Assembly (NCBI GenBank): GCA_949592205.1
Contig: CATIUR010000003.1
Span: forward strand, 79,574,501 to 79,638,500
Reading direction: 5' to 3'
DNA from: Helichrysum umbraculigerum
Taxonomy: Eukaryota > Streptophyta > Magnoliopsida > Asterales > Asteraceae
Length of the DNA: 64,000 nt
Of the stretch, positions 1 through 11,205 are shown piece after piece (positions within the stretch are counted from its first letter, which is position 1; each line of letters starts with the position of its first letter). A model generated the notes under the pieces. The model was not told where the DNA came from and did not search any database. It was given only the letters and a program-made list of their open reading frames with translations. A program made the translations under genes and the position numbers.

Positions 1-1672
1 CATATTTAAAAACGTATTAGATAAAATAATTTAAATAATTAACGATCGGGTAAAGAAACACGGATAAAATACCGCAAAATGGGACCCCTTTTGGTTCCCA
101 AAAATCTGCCCCAAACCCCCATTTCTTCCTCATTTTCATTTCTCACCACCAAAAACACCTACAAACTCTCTCCACACCCACACACAAATTTTCGGATTTC
201 ACCTCAAATCGACCTCAAAATCACATTTTCGGAATCATCTCAAGCTAAGGAACAAGAATATCAACGCCAAATTCAACATCTCTAGCTCAATCTCTCTCGA
301 TTTGCATTTGTAAGAAAATATCAAACTTTTTAGATCTACTCGTTTTTATGTTATATATTGGTGTAATATTGAACATACAACTTAGTTTTAACTATATAAT
401 GGAAGAAATCAAGGTTTTATGGCCGGAAAACGTGTTAAAATCGGGTTTTTGGTCGGAAATTCACGACAGCCGCTGGGAACTGTCTGGGTGTTCATCTTTG
501 CGACACAACGCTTGTGTCGCAAATAGTGTCGCAAAAACACTTTCATACTACCAACGCTGTAAACACATGAACATGTTTTGAAAACGCTGGAGGATAACCA
601 GCAACACTTTATATAACGGACTGGGTAACTAAAAGTCCCTACTGACATGGGCAACACTATTGAAAAGTCCCTACTAACATGGGCAACACTATTGAAAAGT
701 CCCTACGAACATGGGCAACACTATTGAAAAGTCCCTACGAACATGGGCAACACTAGTGAAAAGTCCCTACGAACATGGGCAACACTACTGAAAAGTCCCT
801 ACGAACATGGGCAACACTATTGAAAAGTCCCTTCTGACATGGGCACTAGATCCTACGAACATGGGTCTACTAATGTTATTCGACTGATGAGAAGTCCCTT
901 CTGACATGGGCACTGGGTTTCCTACTAACATGGACCCACCAAACGATTAGAATACTCAGCTCAATAGTAACACTGCTCGCACGTGGCCCAGGTACGGGTC
1001 TTATGGGGGTGTTACACCTACGATCAACTAATAGGATACCTACATTCCTACTATAACTTGAACTATACTTTTGGAAAATATCCCAACGAAACATATCTAC
1101 GATTAGGATACGTATAATCCTACAGATCATACTTGAAAATAGGATACTACTTTCCTACAACTAATAGGGTACGAATATTCCTACAAACAACTATTTGGAA
1201 ACATATTTGGTTTTACGAACAACACTTTTTGGTGACATCCCAACGATACATTATAAACGACAGTGGTTTATCAAAATTGAACTTGTAAACATGAAACCTG
1301 TGAATTCACTCAACCTCGTTGTTGACTTTTACTATGTTTTATAGGGAATTAGCTGCGCATATAAGAATCGCCAACACACATGGAGAATTAAGCGACCCGT
1401 GAAGTTTAGGATGCCAACTTTTGGAAATACATGGATTTCTTTAGTATAACTGAAATGTTTTAGTCATATTTCAGAAATCTACTTTTGTAAACTTATTACT
1501 ATTAAACTTGTACGATTTGATGAATCGTAAACTTTGTAATTAATACTTTTGGCATCTTAATATATTATGTTCTGTTGTAATCATAAGCTCTGATACGTAT
1601 GCATGCTTTGTTATTGTGGCACCCCCGTACTCAAACTAAATGCTTCCGCTAAACAAATTTGGGGGTGTTACA
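1..1672 (+). repeat. 5' LTR of element A (partial, internally deleted)
   Basis: Matches 4044-6532 of the 3' LTR, but about 805 bp (3' LTR 4590-5395) are absent; the break falls near 535 inside TCGCAAAAACAC. A 12-bp difference in a C/A-rich stretch near 115 also separates the copies. From about 80 to 300 it holds a CT/CA-rich leader followed by a possible 5' splice donor (GTAAGA at 310). Only one GCGACAC hairpin remains (499-520). A 32-bp tandem array lies at about 630-840. The LTR ends in TGTTACA at 1672. Confidence 0.9.
630..840 (+). repeat. 32-bp tandem array in element A LTRs (also 5490-5700)
   Basis: About seven copies of a 32-bp unit with core AAAGTCCCTACGAACATGGGC, each followed by AACACTATTG. 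CCC and GGG inside each unit can pair across a 9-nt spacer. The same array is at about 5490-5700 in the 3' LTR. A homologous but diverged array with core AAAGTCCCTACTTCTTGGGC occurs in element D. Confidence 0.9.
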
Positions 1673-1675
1673 GAT

Positions 1676-1688
1676 TGGTATCAGAGCC
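1676..1688 (+). other. Primer binding site, tRNA-iMet type (element A)
   Basis: TGGTATCAGAGCC begins 3 nt after the 5' LTR end. It is complementary to the 3' end of plant initiator methionine tRNA, the usual primer of chromovirus and copia elements. Elements B, D and E have the same site. Confidence 0.93.
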
Positions 1689-2086
1689 ATTGGTTATAGC
1701 GAACTAGGAAACTTTAGGTGACTTAGAGACCTAGAGACCTAGACTATAGCCTTGGCTAGAACGCACGTGCATACACGCATATACATACATCTAAACTATC
1801 GTTACGATACCTCGATACGCGTGAACTGTTCACCCCATTCGACTCGTTCATTGTACTCAGATCTCATGTGAACCGGATCGTGATAAACGGTTGATGAAAA
1901 GAAGTATGTATTTAGCATCATATAATGACGCCTGGCCAAAGTGATTATATTATACTAAGTACATATGGGTGTTTCATAGTCGTGAGATACGTGATGGGGA
2001 TCTTGTCATTTCTCCTCAAATACTCGATAACTGAACTATGTGAAATTTTTATCCTTCACATCCCTTTCATTGGCATTGACTTCTGC

Positions 2087-2111
2087 ATTTCCTTCCTCGC
2101 AGAACGTCAGC
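2087..2111 (+). promoter_or_regulatory. Candidate splice acceptor just upstream of gag (element A)
   Basis: A pyrimidine-rich stretch ending TTCCTTCCTCGCAG, with AG at 2101-2102, lies 9 nt before the gag ATG at 2112. Similar acceptors precede gag in elements B and E. Splicing from an LTR donor would remove the primer site and the many upstream ATGs. This is inferred from consensus only. Confidence 0.5.
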
Positions 2112-3359
2112 ATGCCGCCTAAACAAAGAAAGACTCGCAACAGTCGCCAAACAAATACACCTCCTGTTGTCGAAACCACCGAACAGATTATAAAACGTCG
2201 TGTAGCAGAGGCAATTGCCCAATACGAGGCAAGCCGAAATCGTGAACACGTGGTAAATAACAGTGGAGCCACCCCCGTCAACAGTGAAACACCGACGAAT
2301 ACCCAGCAGGGGTGTTCATACAAAACATTCCAAGCCTGCAAACCGAGTACCTTCACCGGGACTGAAGGGGCCATTGGCCTAGTCCACTAGATTGAGAAAA
2401 CAGAGTCAGTGATCGACATCAGCGACTGCGCCGCTGACAAAATAGTAAAGTACGCCACCTGTACCCTAGCGGACAAAGCGTTGACTTGGTGGAACGCTCA
2501 AATTCAGATCCTCGGCCGTACAACCGCTTACTCCATCTCGTGGGAAACACTGAAACGAATGATGATGGAAGAGTTTTGCTCTCAGAGTGAGCAACAGAAA
2601 CTGGAAACCGAGCTCTGGAACATACAGATAATCGGTGCTGATATTACCGGATACACAACAAGGTTCCAGGAACTCGCACGACTGGTACCTCACATGGTGA
2701 CACCCGAAAGCAAACGCATTGAGTGTTACAACCGGGGTTTGGCCCCACAAATCTGAGGCATGGTTATGTCTTCCAAACCCGCCACTTTTAGGAGCGCAGT
2801 TGACCTGGCTCAAAGCTTGACCGACGACGCGGTCTTGATTGGAACCCTGAAAGCTACCACAGGGAAAACTGAACCTACCCGTACTGATGCTGGCGAATCT
2901 GGAACCCACAAACGAAAGTGGAACAACGATGGTAACGACCGTCAGGGTCAACAAAACAGAAACCCGGGGAGCGCCCGAGCTTACGCCGCAATCACAAACC
3001 CCGAACCAAAAACATATCAAGGCAAAAGGCCTAAATGTGGAAAGTGTGAAAAACACCACGAAGGGGATTGTTTCTTCTGTGGTAACTGCAACCGATTTGG
3101 ACACAGAACCGAAGCTTGTAGAACTCACCCCACGAACAACGAACAACGAAACACTGGCTGTTTCCGATGTGGCGACACGGGACACTACCGAAATCAGTGC
3201 CCCCAACTCAATAACGCCAACAACAATCAGAATAACAACAACCAGAACAACCCCGGAAACAACAATCATAACAACAACAACCGCATCGCAACCATCCCAC
3301 CGGGTCGTAGCCGCGCATACATCCTCCGTGCACCGGAAACGGTTGTGGACCTCGGCTAG
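2112..3359 (+). pseudogene. gag pseudogene of element A (two in-frame stops)
   Basis: A single frame reads as Ty3-type Gag from MPPKQRK to the stop at 3357-3359, about 415 codons. In-frame stops interrupt it at 2388-2390 (TAG, at a position where Gag of E has Trp) and 2754-2756 (TGA). Visible features are a basic N terminus, the capsid region with WWNA at about 2490, and two CCHC zinc knuckles: one starting CGNCNRFGH near 3080 and one starting CFRCGDTGH near 3160. The tail is Asn/Gln-rich. It is clearly related to Gag of elements B and E. No protease or pol follows. Both stops fit C-to-T or G-to-A decay, as expected of a methylated, silenced element. The start was chosen for its position after the acceptor and its MPP opening shared with relatives. 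Confidence 0.9.
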
Positions 3360-3638
3360 CACGGTATGTCTTAACAGCTGTTGCTACGATTTAACATACA
3401 TTTTATTCGAATGTCGATTCGAACACAACACTTGGTAAACTCTGACCACGAAACGAAACACACAACATATTGAACTATGCCGTGAGCATACTTAAACTGA
3501 TTGAACTACTATGGCAACAATTGAACGCCACGCAAACTATTGTAATTGTTAACAACATGACTTATCGGAGAACATACGCCGCGGGCGATCCGACTTTATT
3601 TTAAATCTCGGGACGAGATTTCTCTAACATGGGGAGAA
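3360..3638 (+). other. 3' untranslated region and polypurine tract of element A
   Basis: No ORF is supported. The last 250 bp closely match the corresponding minus-strand segment of element D (40040-40270), including AAATCTCGGGACGAGATTT, a perfect 8+8 hairpin. The purine tract AACATGGGGAGAA (3626-3638) directly abuts the 3' LTR and would prime plus-strand synthesis. Confidence 0.8.
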
Positions 3639-6532
3639 TGTAACACTCCGCAAATTTAAACACTATTATTAACGCTAAACATTTGCATTTTAGGCTAATT
3701 CCCTACTTGAGTGAATTCACAACACGTTTTAGAGGTAAGTCTAGCAAAGCCCAACTAGATAATACGCGTAGTATTACTTATTTGTAATTGGATATAATTA
3801 CATACGAAACGATTTGAACAAACGCGACAAAAATATACGACGGTTGGTGAACAAAATTATTTAATAAAACATGAGTTATTAAATAACGTAAACGCATAAT
3901 AAATATTATGTCGATAATATTTACCAAGTTTATATAAAGTGAAACGTTAAATTGTATAATCAAAATAAAACAAAGTTAAAATTTTAATAACTTAATCTAA
4001 ATGGGTTTTATAAAAATATCTAATTTAAAAATACAATGAAATCCATATTTAAAAACGTATTAGATAAAATAATTTAAATAATTAACGATCGGGTAAAGAA
4101 ACACGGATAAAATACCGCAAAATGGGACCCCTTTTGGTTCCCAAAAATCTGCCCCAAACCCCCACCCAAACCCCCATTTCTTCCTCATTTTCATTTCTCA
4201 CCACCAAAAACACCTACAAACTCTCTCCACACCCACACACAAATTTTCGGATTTCACCTCAAATCGACCTCAAAATCACATTTTCGGAATCATCTCAAGC
4301 TAAGGAACAAGAATATCAACGCCAAATTCAACATCTCTAGCTCAATCTCTCTCGATTTGCATTTGTAAGAAAATATCAAACTTTTTAGATCTACTCGTTT
4401 TTATGTTATATATTGGTGTAATATTGAACATACAACTTAGTTTTAACTATATAATGGAAGAAATCAAGGTTTTATGGTCGGAAAACGTGTTAAAATCGGG
4501 TTTTTGGTCGGAAATTCACGACAGCCACTGGGAACTGTCTGGGTGTTCATCTTTGCGACACAACGCCTGTGTCGCAAATAGTGTCGCAAAAACCATGCGA
4601 CACAACAATTGTGTCGTACCAAACCATTTTATGTCGTATCCATACGACACAACGATTATGTCGCACCTTATGTCGCAAAACCTATGCGACACAACGTTTT
4701 TATGTCGCTGTTGACTCAGCACCTCAAATCTCTGCGACACAACACTTGTGTCGCAGAATTGTGTCGCACCATGCGACACAACCATTGTGTCGCATATTGT
4801 GTCGCATATTGTGTCGCAGAAAACAGAAACTTTACAAACTATTTTCACACTAAGTGTCGAACTTAACCGATAACGAATACATACATACAATGCTATATAT
4901 GAACTTTACAAACATTACAGACACGCTATTTTATTGAAATTATGATTTCAAACTATCACCAACGAGTCATATACATTTTCACAAACAACGAAATACAAAC
5001 GTAAACGTTTAACAAACACTTGTACATAACTTGGTTGTACAAACACTAGCATGGATGATTAGCTTAGACATCCACAATACTTATTAAATCTCATACGTTT
5101 AGGACGTTAGGAGATTCTGGACTGTACTTGGGCTTAGGTTTGCTAGCATTCGCACAACTACTTAACTCAACAGGTGAGTTCACAGCCCATACTTTTACTG
5201 TTTTAACTGCTTTGAACAGGGGTGGAAAACATAGTCAAACACTTTTATACAAACATGGTTGTATACTATTTTACTCAAACAAGTGGAGTACATTGAACTA
5301 GTAAACTGATGAACAAACTGACGATTTCAACATAATATGTAACACTGCCCGCACGTGGTCCAGGTACGGGTCTTAGGGGGGGGGGGGTGTTACATAACAC
5401 TTTCATACTACCAACGCTGTAAACACATGAACATGTTTTGAAAACGCTGGAGGATAACCAGCAACACTTTATATAACGGACTGGGTAACTAAAAGTCCCT
5501 ACTGACATGGGCAACACTATTGAAAAGTCCCTACTAACATGGGCAACACTATTGAAAAGTCCCTACGAACATGGGCAACACTATTGAAAAGTCCCTACGA
5601 ACATGGGCAACACTAGTGAAAAGTCCCTACGAACATGGGCAACACTACTGAAAAGTCCCTACGAACATGGGCAACACTATTGAAAAGTCCCTTCTGACAT
5701 GGGCACTAGATCCTACGAACATGGGTCTACTAATGTTATTCGACTGATGAGAAGTCCCTTCTGACATGGGCACTGGGTTTCCTACTAACATGGACCCACC
5801 AAACGATTAGAATACTCAGCTCAATAGTAACACTGCTCGCACGTGGCCCAGTTACGGGTCTTATGGGGGTGTTACACCTACGATCAACTAATAGGATACC
5901 TACATTCCTACTATAACTTGAACTATACTTTTGGAAAATATCCCAACGAAACATATCTACGATTAGGATACGTATAATCCTACAGATCATACTTGAAAAT
6001 ACGATACTACTTTCCTACAACTAATAGGGTACGAATATTCCTACAAACAACTATTTGGAAACATATTTGGTTTTACGAACAACACTTTTGGGTGACATCC
6101 CAACGATACATTATAAACGACAGTGGTTTATCAAAACTGAACTTGTAAACATGAAACCTGTGAATTCACTCAACCTCGTTGTTGACTTTTACTATGTTTT
6201 ACAGGGAATTAGCTGCGCATATAAGAATCGCCAACACACATGGAGAATTAAGCGACCCGTGAAGTTTAGGATGCCAACTTTTGGAAACACATGGATTTCT
6301 TTAGTATAACTGAAATGTTTTAGTCATATTTCAGAAATCTACTTTTGTAAACTTATTACTATTAAACTTGTACGATTTGATGAATCGTAAACTTTGTAAT
6401 TAATACTTTTGGCATCTTAATATATTATGTTCTGTTGTAATCATAAGCTCTGATACGTATGCATGCTTTGTTATTGTGGCACCCCCGTACTCAAACTAAA
6501 TGCTTCCGCTAAACAAATTTGGGGGTGTTACA
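3639..6532 (+). repeat. 3' LTR of element A (2894 bp)
   Basis: Starts TGTAACACTCC after the purine tract and ends GGGGGTGTTACA. Internal order: AT-rich U3-like part, CT/CA-rich leader (about 4120-4360), GTAAGA donor-like site at 4365, GCGACAC hairpin array (4554-4820), CAG|GTGAGT donor at 5174, a long G run (about 5377-5389), the 32-bp array, and an acceptor-like TTTTACAG at 6204. The start is homologous to the corresponding end of element D. Confidence 0.92.
4554..4820 (+). repeat. GCGACAC hairpin array (element A 3' LTR)
   Basis: Repeated inverted pairs of TGCGACACAA and TTGTGTCGCA. Two are perfect 11-bp stems with 3-nt loops: 4732-4756 (loop CAC) and 4771-4795 (loop CCA). The same hairpin occurs in elements B and E, whose LTRs are otherwise different. 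Confidence 0.9.
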
Positions 6533-6554
6533 GCATATACTTTCCGCACATCAG

Positions 6555-7725
6555 TCGTCCCTTAGTTTCATAAATTATTTGAATAGTCCTTTTTTTGAAA
6601 GTTTGTTCACCAATGGTCCAAAAAGTTAACTGCCGTTAAGTTCTAATGTTAAATCACAAAAATGACCAAAATGCCCTTCATGTTCTTCTCTTTTATAATG
6701 TTCTTCCCCAATTTCAAACCTTTAACATTACCCAAATTTTATACCTTTTATATTTTCTTTGATATCTTTACTTTTTGATATAAGTTAGTGAATTAATGAT
6801 GTTTTGATGATCAATTCAAATTAATATAATATTTATTTTTATTAATTTTGAAATTTTATAATTTATGCTTATAAATGATTAGCTATTTTTTCAAAAAATA
6901 TATGCTTACAAATGATTATTTATGCTTATAAAAAGGTTAGGACGGTAATGCCTAGCTTGTAAAATTTCAAGCTAATAAAAAGATTTAAATTATGTGTCAT
7001 ATTTAAATTAAAATAAATTTGTAATGATATTAACTGAATTTCGGGTTGTCGGGTTCAATCCTAAAATGTATTTGCTGACACAGACTCAACCCAAAAAAAT
7101 ATTGAGTTGGCGGGTTTCGGTTGACGGGTTGGCGCCTCAAAAATCCCGACACGAACTCAACCCGAATATTATAAGGTTAGGGTCGGGATTTTTGAGGCGC
7201 CAACCCGTCAACCCGAAACCCGCCAACTCAATATTTTTTGGGTTGGGTCTGGGTCAGCAAATGCATTTTTGGGTTGAACCCGACAACCCGAAATTCAGTT
7301 AATATCATTACAAATTTATTTTAATTTAAATATGACACATAATTTTATAAGCATAAATAATCATTTATAAGCATAAATCTTTTGAAAAAATAGCTTTGAA
7401 AAAAATAGTTAATTATTTATAAGCATAAATAATTATAAAATTTTAAAGTTAATAAAAATAAATGTTATATCAATTTGAATTGATCATCAAAACATCATTA
7501 ATTCAATAACTTATATCAAAACGTAAAGATATCAAAGAAAATATTAAATGTTTGAAATTGGGGAAGAACATTATAAAAGAGAAGAACATGAAGGGCATTT
7601 TGGTCATTTTTATGATTTAACATTAGAACTTAACGGCAACTTAACAGCAGTTAACTTTTTGGACCATTGGTGAACAAACTTTCAAAAAAAGGACTATTCA
7701 AATAATTTATGATACTAAGGGACGA
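6555..7725. mobile_element. Fold-back element with ~0.6-kb inverted arms
   Basis: The sequence from TCGTCCCTTAG at 6555 is repeated in reverse complement ending CTAAGGGACGA at 7725. The arms meet near 7171 at a short spacer. The innermost stem (GGCGCCTCAAAAATCCCGAC and its complement) and the outer 200 bp are almost perfect; the middle carries indels. No transposase ORF; the ORF at 7024-7302 simply crosses the palindrome. Such fold-back elements are usually non-autonomous DNA transposons. I see no clear target duplication. Confidence 0.75.
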
Positions 7726-7799
7726 TCTATGGAACATTTGGGAAACCACAAGGACGATTTAAATAATTTACTCTGTTTTCAATTATAAGAGATTTAACA

Positions 7800-8080
7800 T
7801 CTATATTTGACTTCTTCATAGTTAACATATGAGTTGAACTGATTTTATTCTATTGTATGTTGGTTCTTCATTGACTCTTTGTACATATTTAATTTTCACT
7901 AATTAAAATTTCTAATGGTCCCGTCACCATTTATCAACAAGAGTTTCTCATTCATATATTATACACTCCTCATTCATGTCGATAATCATATCGTATACTT
8001 ATTATTTTAAGCTTATTGATAATATATACAGTACATGTTATATTTTATGATACCGTGCATCACACGGTGTTTAAAACTAG
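7800..8080 (+). mobile_element. Small non-autonomous Helitron (3' end clear, 5' end tentative)
   Basis: The 3' end has the Helitron signature: hairpin ACCGTG-CATCA-CACGGT (8052-8068), a short A-rich spacer, then CTAG (8077-8080) followed by host T. A possible 5' end TCTATATTTG starts at 7800 after an A, which would give the A|T insertion rule. The 5' end is a guess. Confidence 0.55.
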
Positions 8081-8407
8081 TATATATATAACAGTAACAG
8101 AAGAATTGATATAATTATGTAGATCAGCTTAATGGTTCCTAATTAGGATTACGATGCTATACTAGGATTCAGGGGAAAAAGATATCTAATTTAATTGTAC
8201 TCAAGGTAAGCTAAGGAAAAAAATAATGATATCGATTTTCATTGGGCTTCATTACTAAATCTATTCATCAGTTCTTGGCCCATCTACGAAGCAAAGAGAT
8301 TTTTAAAAATCCAAATTGAACCGCTTAATTACCAAATTGGATATGGTTTATACAACCCGAATTGGTCTTGTTTAGAACGAGTTATAAATATTGACTTTTA
8401 AAATTGA

Positions 8408-8612
8408 CTTTTAAAACATCTCACAAATTCAAAGGCTTAATATGTTAAGGATCCCCATGACTTAATATTCATATTTCATATGGAAAAGGCATAGTCTTCT
8501 TTTTTCTGTCAAATAAAAGCCTCATTGGCGCCAAGCGTGAAGGAATGCTAAACGTTTGGCTTTTAAAACATCTCACAAATTCAAAGGGTTAATATGTTAA
8601 GGATCCCCATCT
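8408..8612. repeat. Duplicated ~53-bp segment
   Basis: The stretch starting TTTTAAAACATCTCACAAAT occurs at about 8408-8460 and again at about 8559-8611, with one or two differences. No gene is visible between the copies or between 8081 and 8959. Confidence 0.8.
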
Positions 8613-8976
8613 TTGGTATCATGCTCATAGTTCCCTTAGCTGTGTGCAGAATCCAAGTCAGGTTGGGTAATGTGTTTAAAATACTGTTTCGGAGTTTCGG
8701 TCTATTCGAGTAATCTCCATTGCCAGCATTTTTTCCACGTTTTATTTATTGTATATAAAACTTTATAGTGTTACTATATATGTATCAAAATATAAGTTAA
8801 TATTAGTTTGAAACGACATACTTGAGAAACCCGGCCACGAGTATTACACTAGTTTACTTTGTCTATCAAAATATTACAATAATTTACTAATTGTGGTTGT
8901 CTGGATCAAAATACTACAAAATATTTATCTCATATATATACGTACTAAACTTAGCAACCGGGAGCCTTGCATGTAT

Positions 8977-9943
8977 TTTTTTGAACAGCAACAAAATATG
9001 TAAATTAATGTAGAGGCTAAAATACAATACAACAAATCATCGCACTCAATGTGATCTGCAAGAAATAGATAAAGACCGAAGTAGATGACTACGGGATTGA
9101 CTTCAACCTAATAGTCTATGAATGAACAATGAAAATGATCTCAAAAATTCAAGTCTTGAAGCTTCCAACGATTGAGTTCTTCTCACAAAGTCTTTTAAAC
9201 ATCTCATCCAAGATATGTTGAACTTTTTCACCTGATGTGATAACCAATAATATGATAAGACTGCGACTTCCGCAAGTTGATCAACTTGATAGTCTTTTTA
9301 TTGTTAAACATAACACCATTTCGTGTTCTCCAAATAAGATATGTTGTAATCCGCACTACCACTTGCCATATCATCTTTTGAAAACTTGACAGTGTGACGT
9401 TTCCTTCATATTGAATCAACTCCTCAATCGAACTCATGTTAAGACTCCCCATGTTCCACCATTTAAAATTTTTAGCCCATCCCACTTCTACCCATTTGCA
9501 TCTCAAAATACAATGATCAATCGTCTCAATTACATCTTCACAACGCGGACATAAAATTGAGTTTAGGTCCATGCCCAAGTTGTCAAGAACCACTCGTGTT
9601 GGAATTCTTCCTTGAGCTAGCCGCCACAAAAAAATGTTAATCTTCCTCGGAATTGCTTTGATCCATGACGTCTCTAGAGTGGAGTTGAATGGACCAAGGA
9701 ATTTATCATCCACAAGTACTTCAAGACCTTTGACCGAAAATACTCCATCTTTGTCCAAAGTCCATCTCCATTTGTCCCTACATTGTTGGTTAGGATACAA
9801 AACATGAATTAAAGATAACATTTATGTTCCTCTTATAGCTCTCCTCCATCCCCAAACCCAAAACCAACTTTCTTCCCTCCAATCCCCCTCTCCCTCCACC
9901 GTTACTCTTTTTTTGAGTTTCAATATGGAAAAGTCTAGAACTT
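8977..9943 (-). mobile_element. Truncated L1-type LINE with 17-bp target duplications
   Basis: GGGAGCCTTGCATGTAT occurs at 8960-8976 and 9944-9960 and brackets the insertion. On the minus strand the element ends in a short poly(A), seen as T8977-T8982. The sequence between carries the C-terminal part of a LINE ORF2. Long direct repeats plus a 3' A tail are the mark of target-primed reverse transcription. The 5' portion (9822-9943) is GA-rich on the coding strand and out of frame with the ORF, so it may be LINE leader joined by internal deletion or filler. Confidence 0.85.
9228..9821 (-). pseudogene. LINE ORF2 C-terminal fragment (RT zinc-binding domain)
   Basis: 197 codons. The pattern WRWTLDKDGVFSV, then WIKAIPRKINIFLWRL, RIPTRVVLDNLG, and CPRCEDVIETIDHCILRC fits the zf-RVT domain found after the reverse transcriptase in plant LINE ORF2 proteins (Cys-X2-Cys plus a later His/Cys pair). 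The RT and endonuclease domains are absent, and a TAA sits directly upstream of the ATG. It is therefore a fragment with no expected function. Confidence 0.85.
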
Positions 9944-9960
9944 GGGAGCCTTGCATGTAT

Positions 9961-10318
9961 GGTAACTTAGCAACCCACCACCACGCTAAAATTTTGGCTT
10001 TTCAATATCATTCACCGCGCCAAGAACTTAATTGGAAGTGAAAATTTTCATACACATATGCAAGCAAACTGTATAATCAGAGAGCATCGCTGCACAACAA
10101 AAGGGATTATGGTTTAATCCCTACAACTGATTATAATAGAGAGAGATCTAACAACATCAATTGATTTGCAGTGATACTTAGAACTAATGTCACTTGCTCC
10201 ATAAATCTATCTGCATTACAATATATGCTTGTTCGAATTGTAACTAACAGAATTTACTAATTGAGACAACAATGCCACAACAAGAACGATACAAGAGTAT
10301 AACGCTAAGATAATAGTC
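9961..10318. other. Intergenic, nothing recognised
   Basis: AT-rich sequence without a supported ORF, repeat end or RNA gene. Confidence 0.6.
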
Positions 10319-10558
10319 TATTCGTCTCAAAATAAGCGTCGCACTGTAGGTGATAACACAGTTATAGGTAAAGTACAAAGTCTTATTTTATATCTTAACA
10401 ATCAAATATCATTTTTACTCTTTATTTTAGGCATAGGCCTTATTATGAAAAAGTGCCAGTAAGGTTAGAAATGTATTGATTATCAATTTTTATAATTGAA
10501 TATTATTTTGGGACACAATATAGTAGAATTGTAAATATTTATTTTGGGACAGAAGTAT
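10319..10558. mobile_element. Possible Stowaway-like MITE
   Basis: Imperfect terminal inverted repeats (left TTCGTCTCAAAATAA, right complement CTTCTGTCCCAAAATAA), each flanked by TA. About 240 bp and AT-rich with no ORF. The inverted repeats are degraded. Confidence 0.45.
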
Positions 10559-10894
10559 TAATGTTTAAATAAATATAATATGACTACCCAGATCGCTTAC
10601 TGGTGTCTAATTATAACTAAATTGGACTTCTAGGTATGATTATGTTGGGCTGAAATATTAAATCTGCTCATCAGATCTTGGCCCATCTAATAATTTACTA
10701 ATATAATCAGAAGAAGGAAAGAAAAAAAAATTAAAATTCCAACCAAATATAAACGTTGTTAACTACCAAATTGGATATACCACCCGAATTGGTCCATCTT
10801 TAGAGAAACAGTTGGTTCATATTGTAAACCATAAGTGAATGCTACTTACTTTACAAAATAAAAAATGTATTTGACTTTGTCTCGTATGATCAGA

Positions 10895-11073
10895 ATCATA
10901 TCTTAGGCTGTCGATGAACAATTTGACTACTCAACTTCAATAAAGACGCGTCATATTCTACCACTGATGCCTTAGCATTTCACAAAGTATCATATCTTAG
11001 GCTGTCGATGAACAATTTGACTACTCAACTTCAACAAAGACGCGTCATATTCTACCACTGATGCCTTAGCATT
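10895..11073. repeat. 94-bp tandem duplication
   Basis: A unit beginning ATCATATCTTAGGCTGTCGA is repeated with a 94-bp period (second copy from 10989). Only single-base differences are seen. Confidence 0.85.
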
Positions 11074-11205
11074 GGGAGGTGATAAATACAACAAAAATAA
11101 GTTATTCATACACCAAATTATGCTATAGTATAGTTGTACTATAAGCAGAAACAGTTGTACAGTTTGGTGTATAAATAACTTTTTTTGTTGTATATATCAA
11201 CTCCC
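11074..11205. mobile_element. 132-bp palindromic MITE
   Basis: Starts GGGAGGTGATAAATACAACA. Its end is the near-complement (GGGAGTTGATATATACAACA on the other strand). The arms continue through GTTATT-ATACACCAAA on both sides. No clear target duplication. Confidence 0.65.

Larger units (their letters stand above)
1..6532 (+). mobile_element. Element A: gag-only Ty3/gypsy LTR retrotransposon (5' end outside window)
   Basis: Two long direct repeats (1-1672 and 3639-6532) flank a 1966-bp internal region. That region has a tRNA-iMet primer site right after the first repeat and a purine tract right before the second. LTR ends are TGTAACACTCC and GGGGGTGTTACA. The only coding content is a broken gag; there is no protease, RT, RNase H or integrase. 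This is the architecture of non-autonomous TR-GAG-type elements. The 5' LTR begins outside the window: window base 1 corresponds to 4044 of the 3' LTR, so about 405 bp are missing. The bases after the 3' LTR are GCATA, but the matching left target duplication cannot be seen. LTR ends, leader and 3' region are clearly related to element D. Confidence 0.88.

Noticed and set aside
79..285. Small ORF in the LTR leader of element A (repeated at 4122-4340)
   Set aside because: It lies in a CT/CA-rich untranslated leader; low-complexity composition and differing lengths in the two LTRs argue against a real protein.
2466..3362. 298-codon minus-strand ORF
   Set aside because: Opposite-strand shadow of gag in element A; no domain and Val/Ser-rich composition as expected of a shadow.
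4516..4890. ORFs rich in repeated Cys-Asp-Thr or Arg-His-Asn (also 43498-43821 and 49163-49486)
   Set aside because: They are translations of the GCGACAC hairpin array in several frames and on both strands.
7024..7302. 92-codon ORF
   Set aside because: It crosses the centre of the fold-back palindrome, so both strands are open by symmetry.
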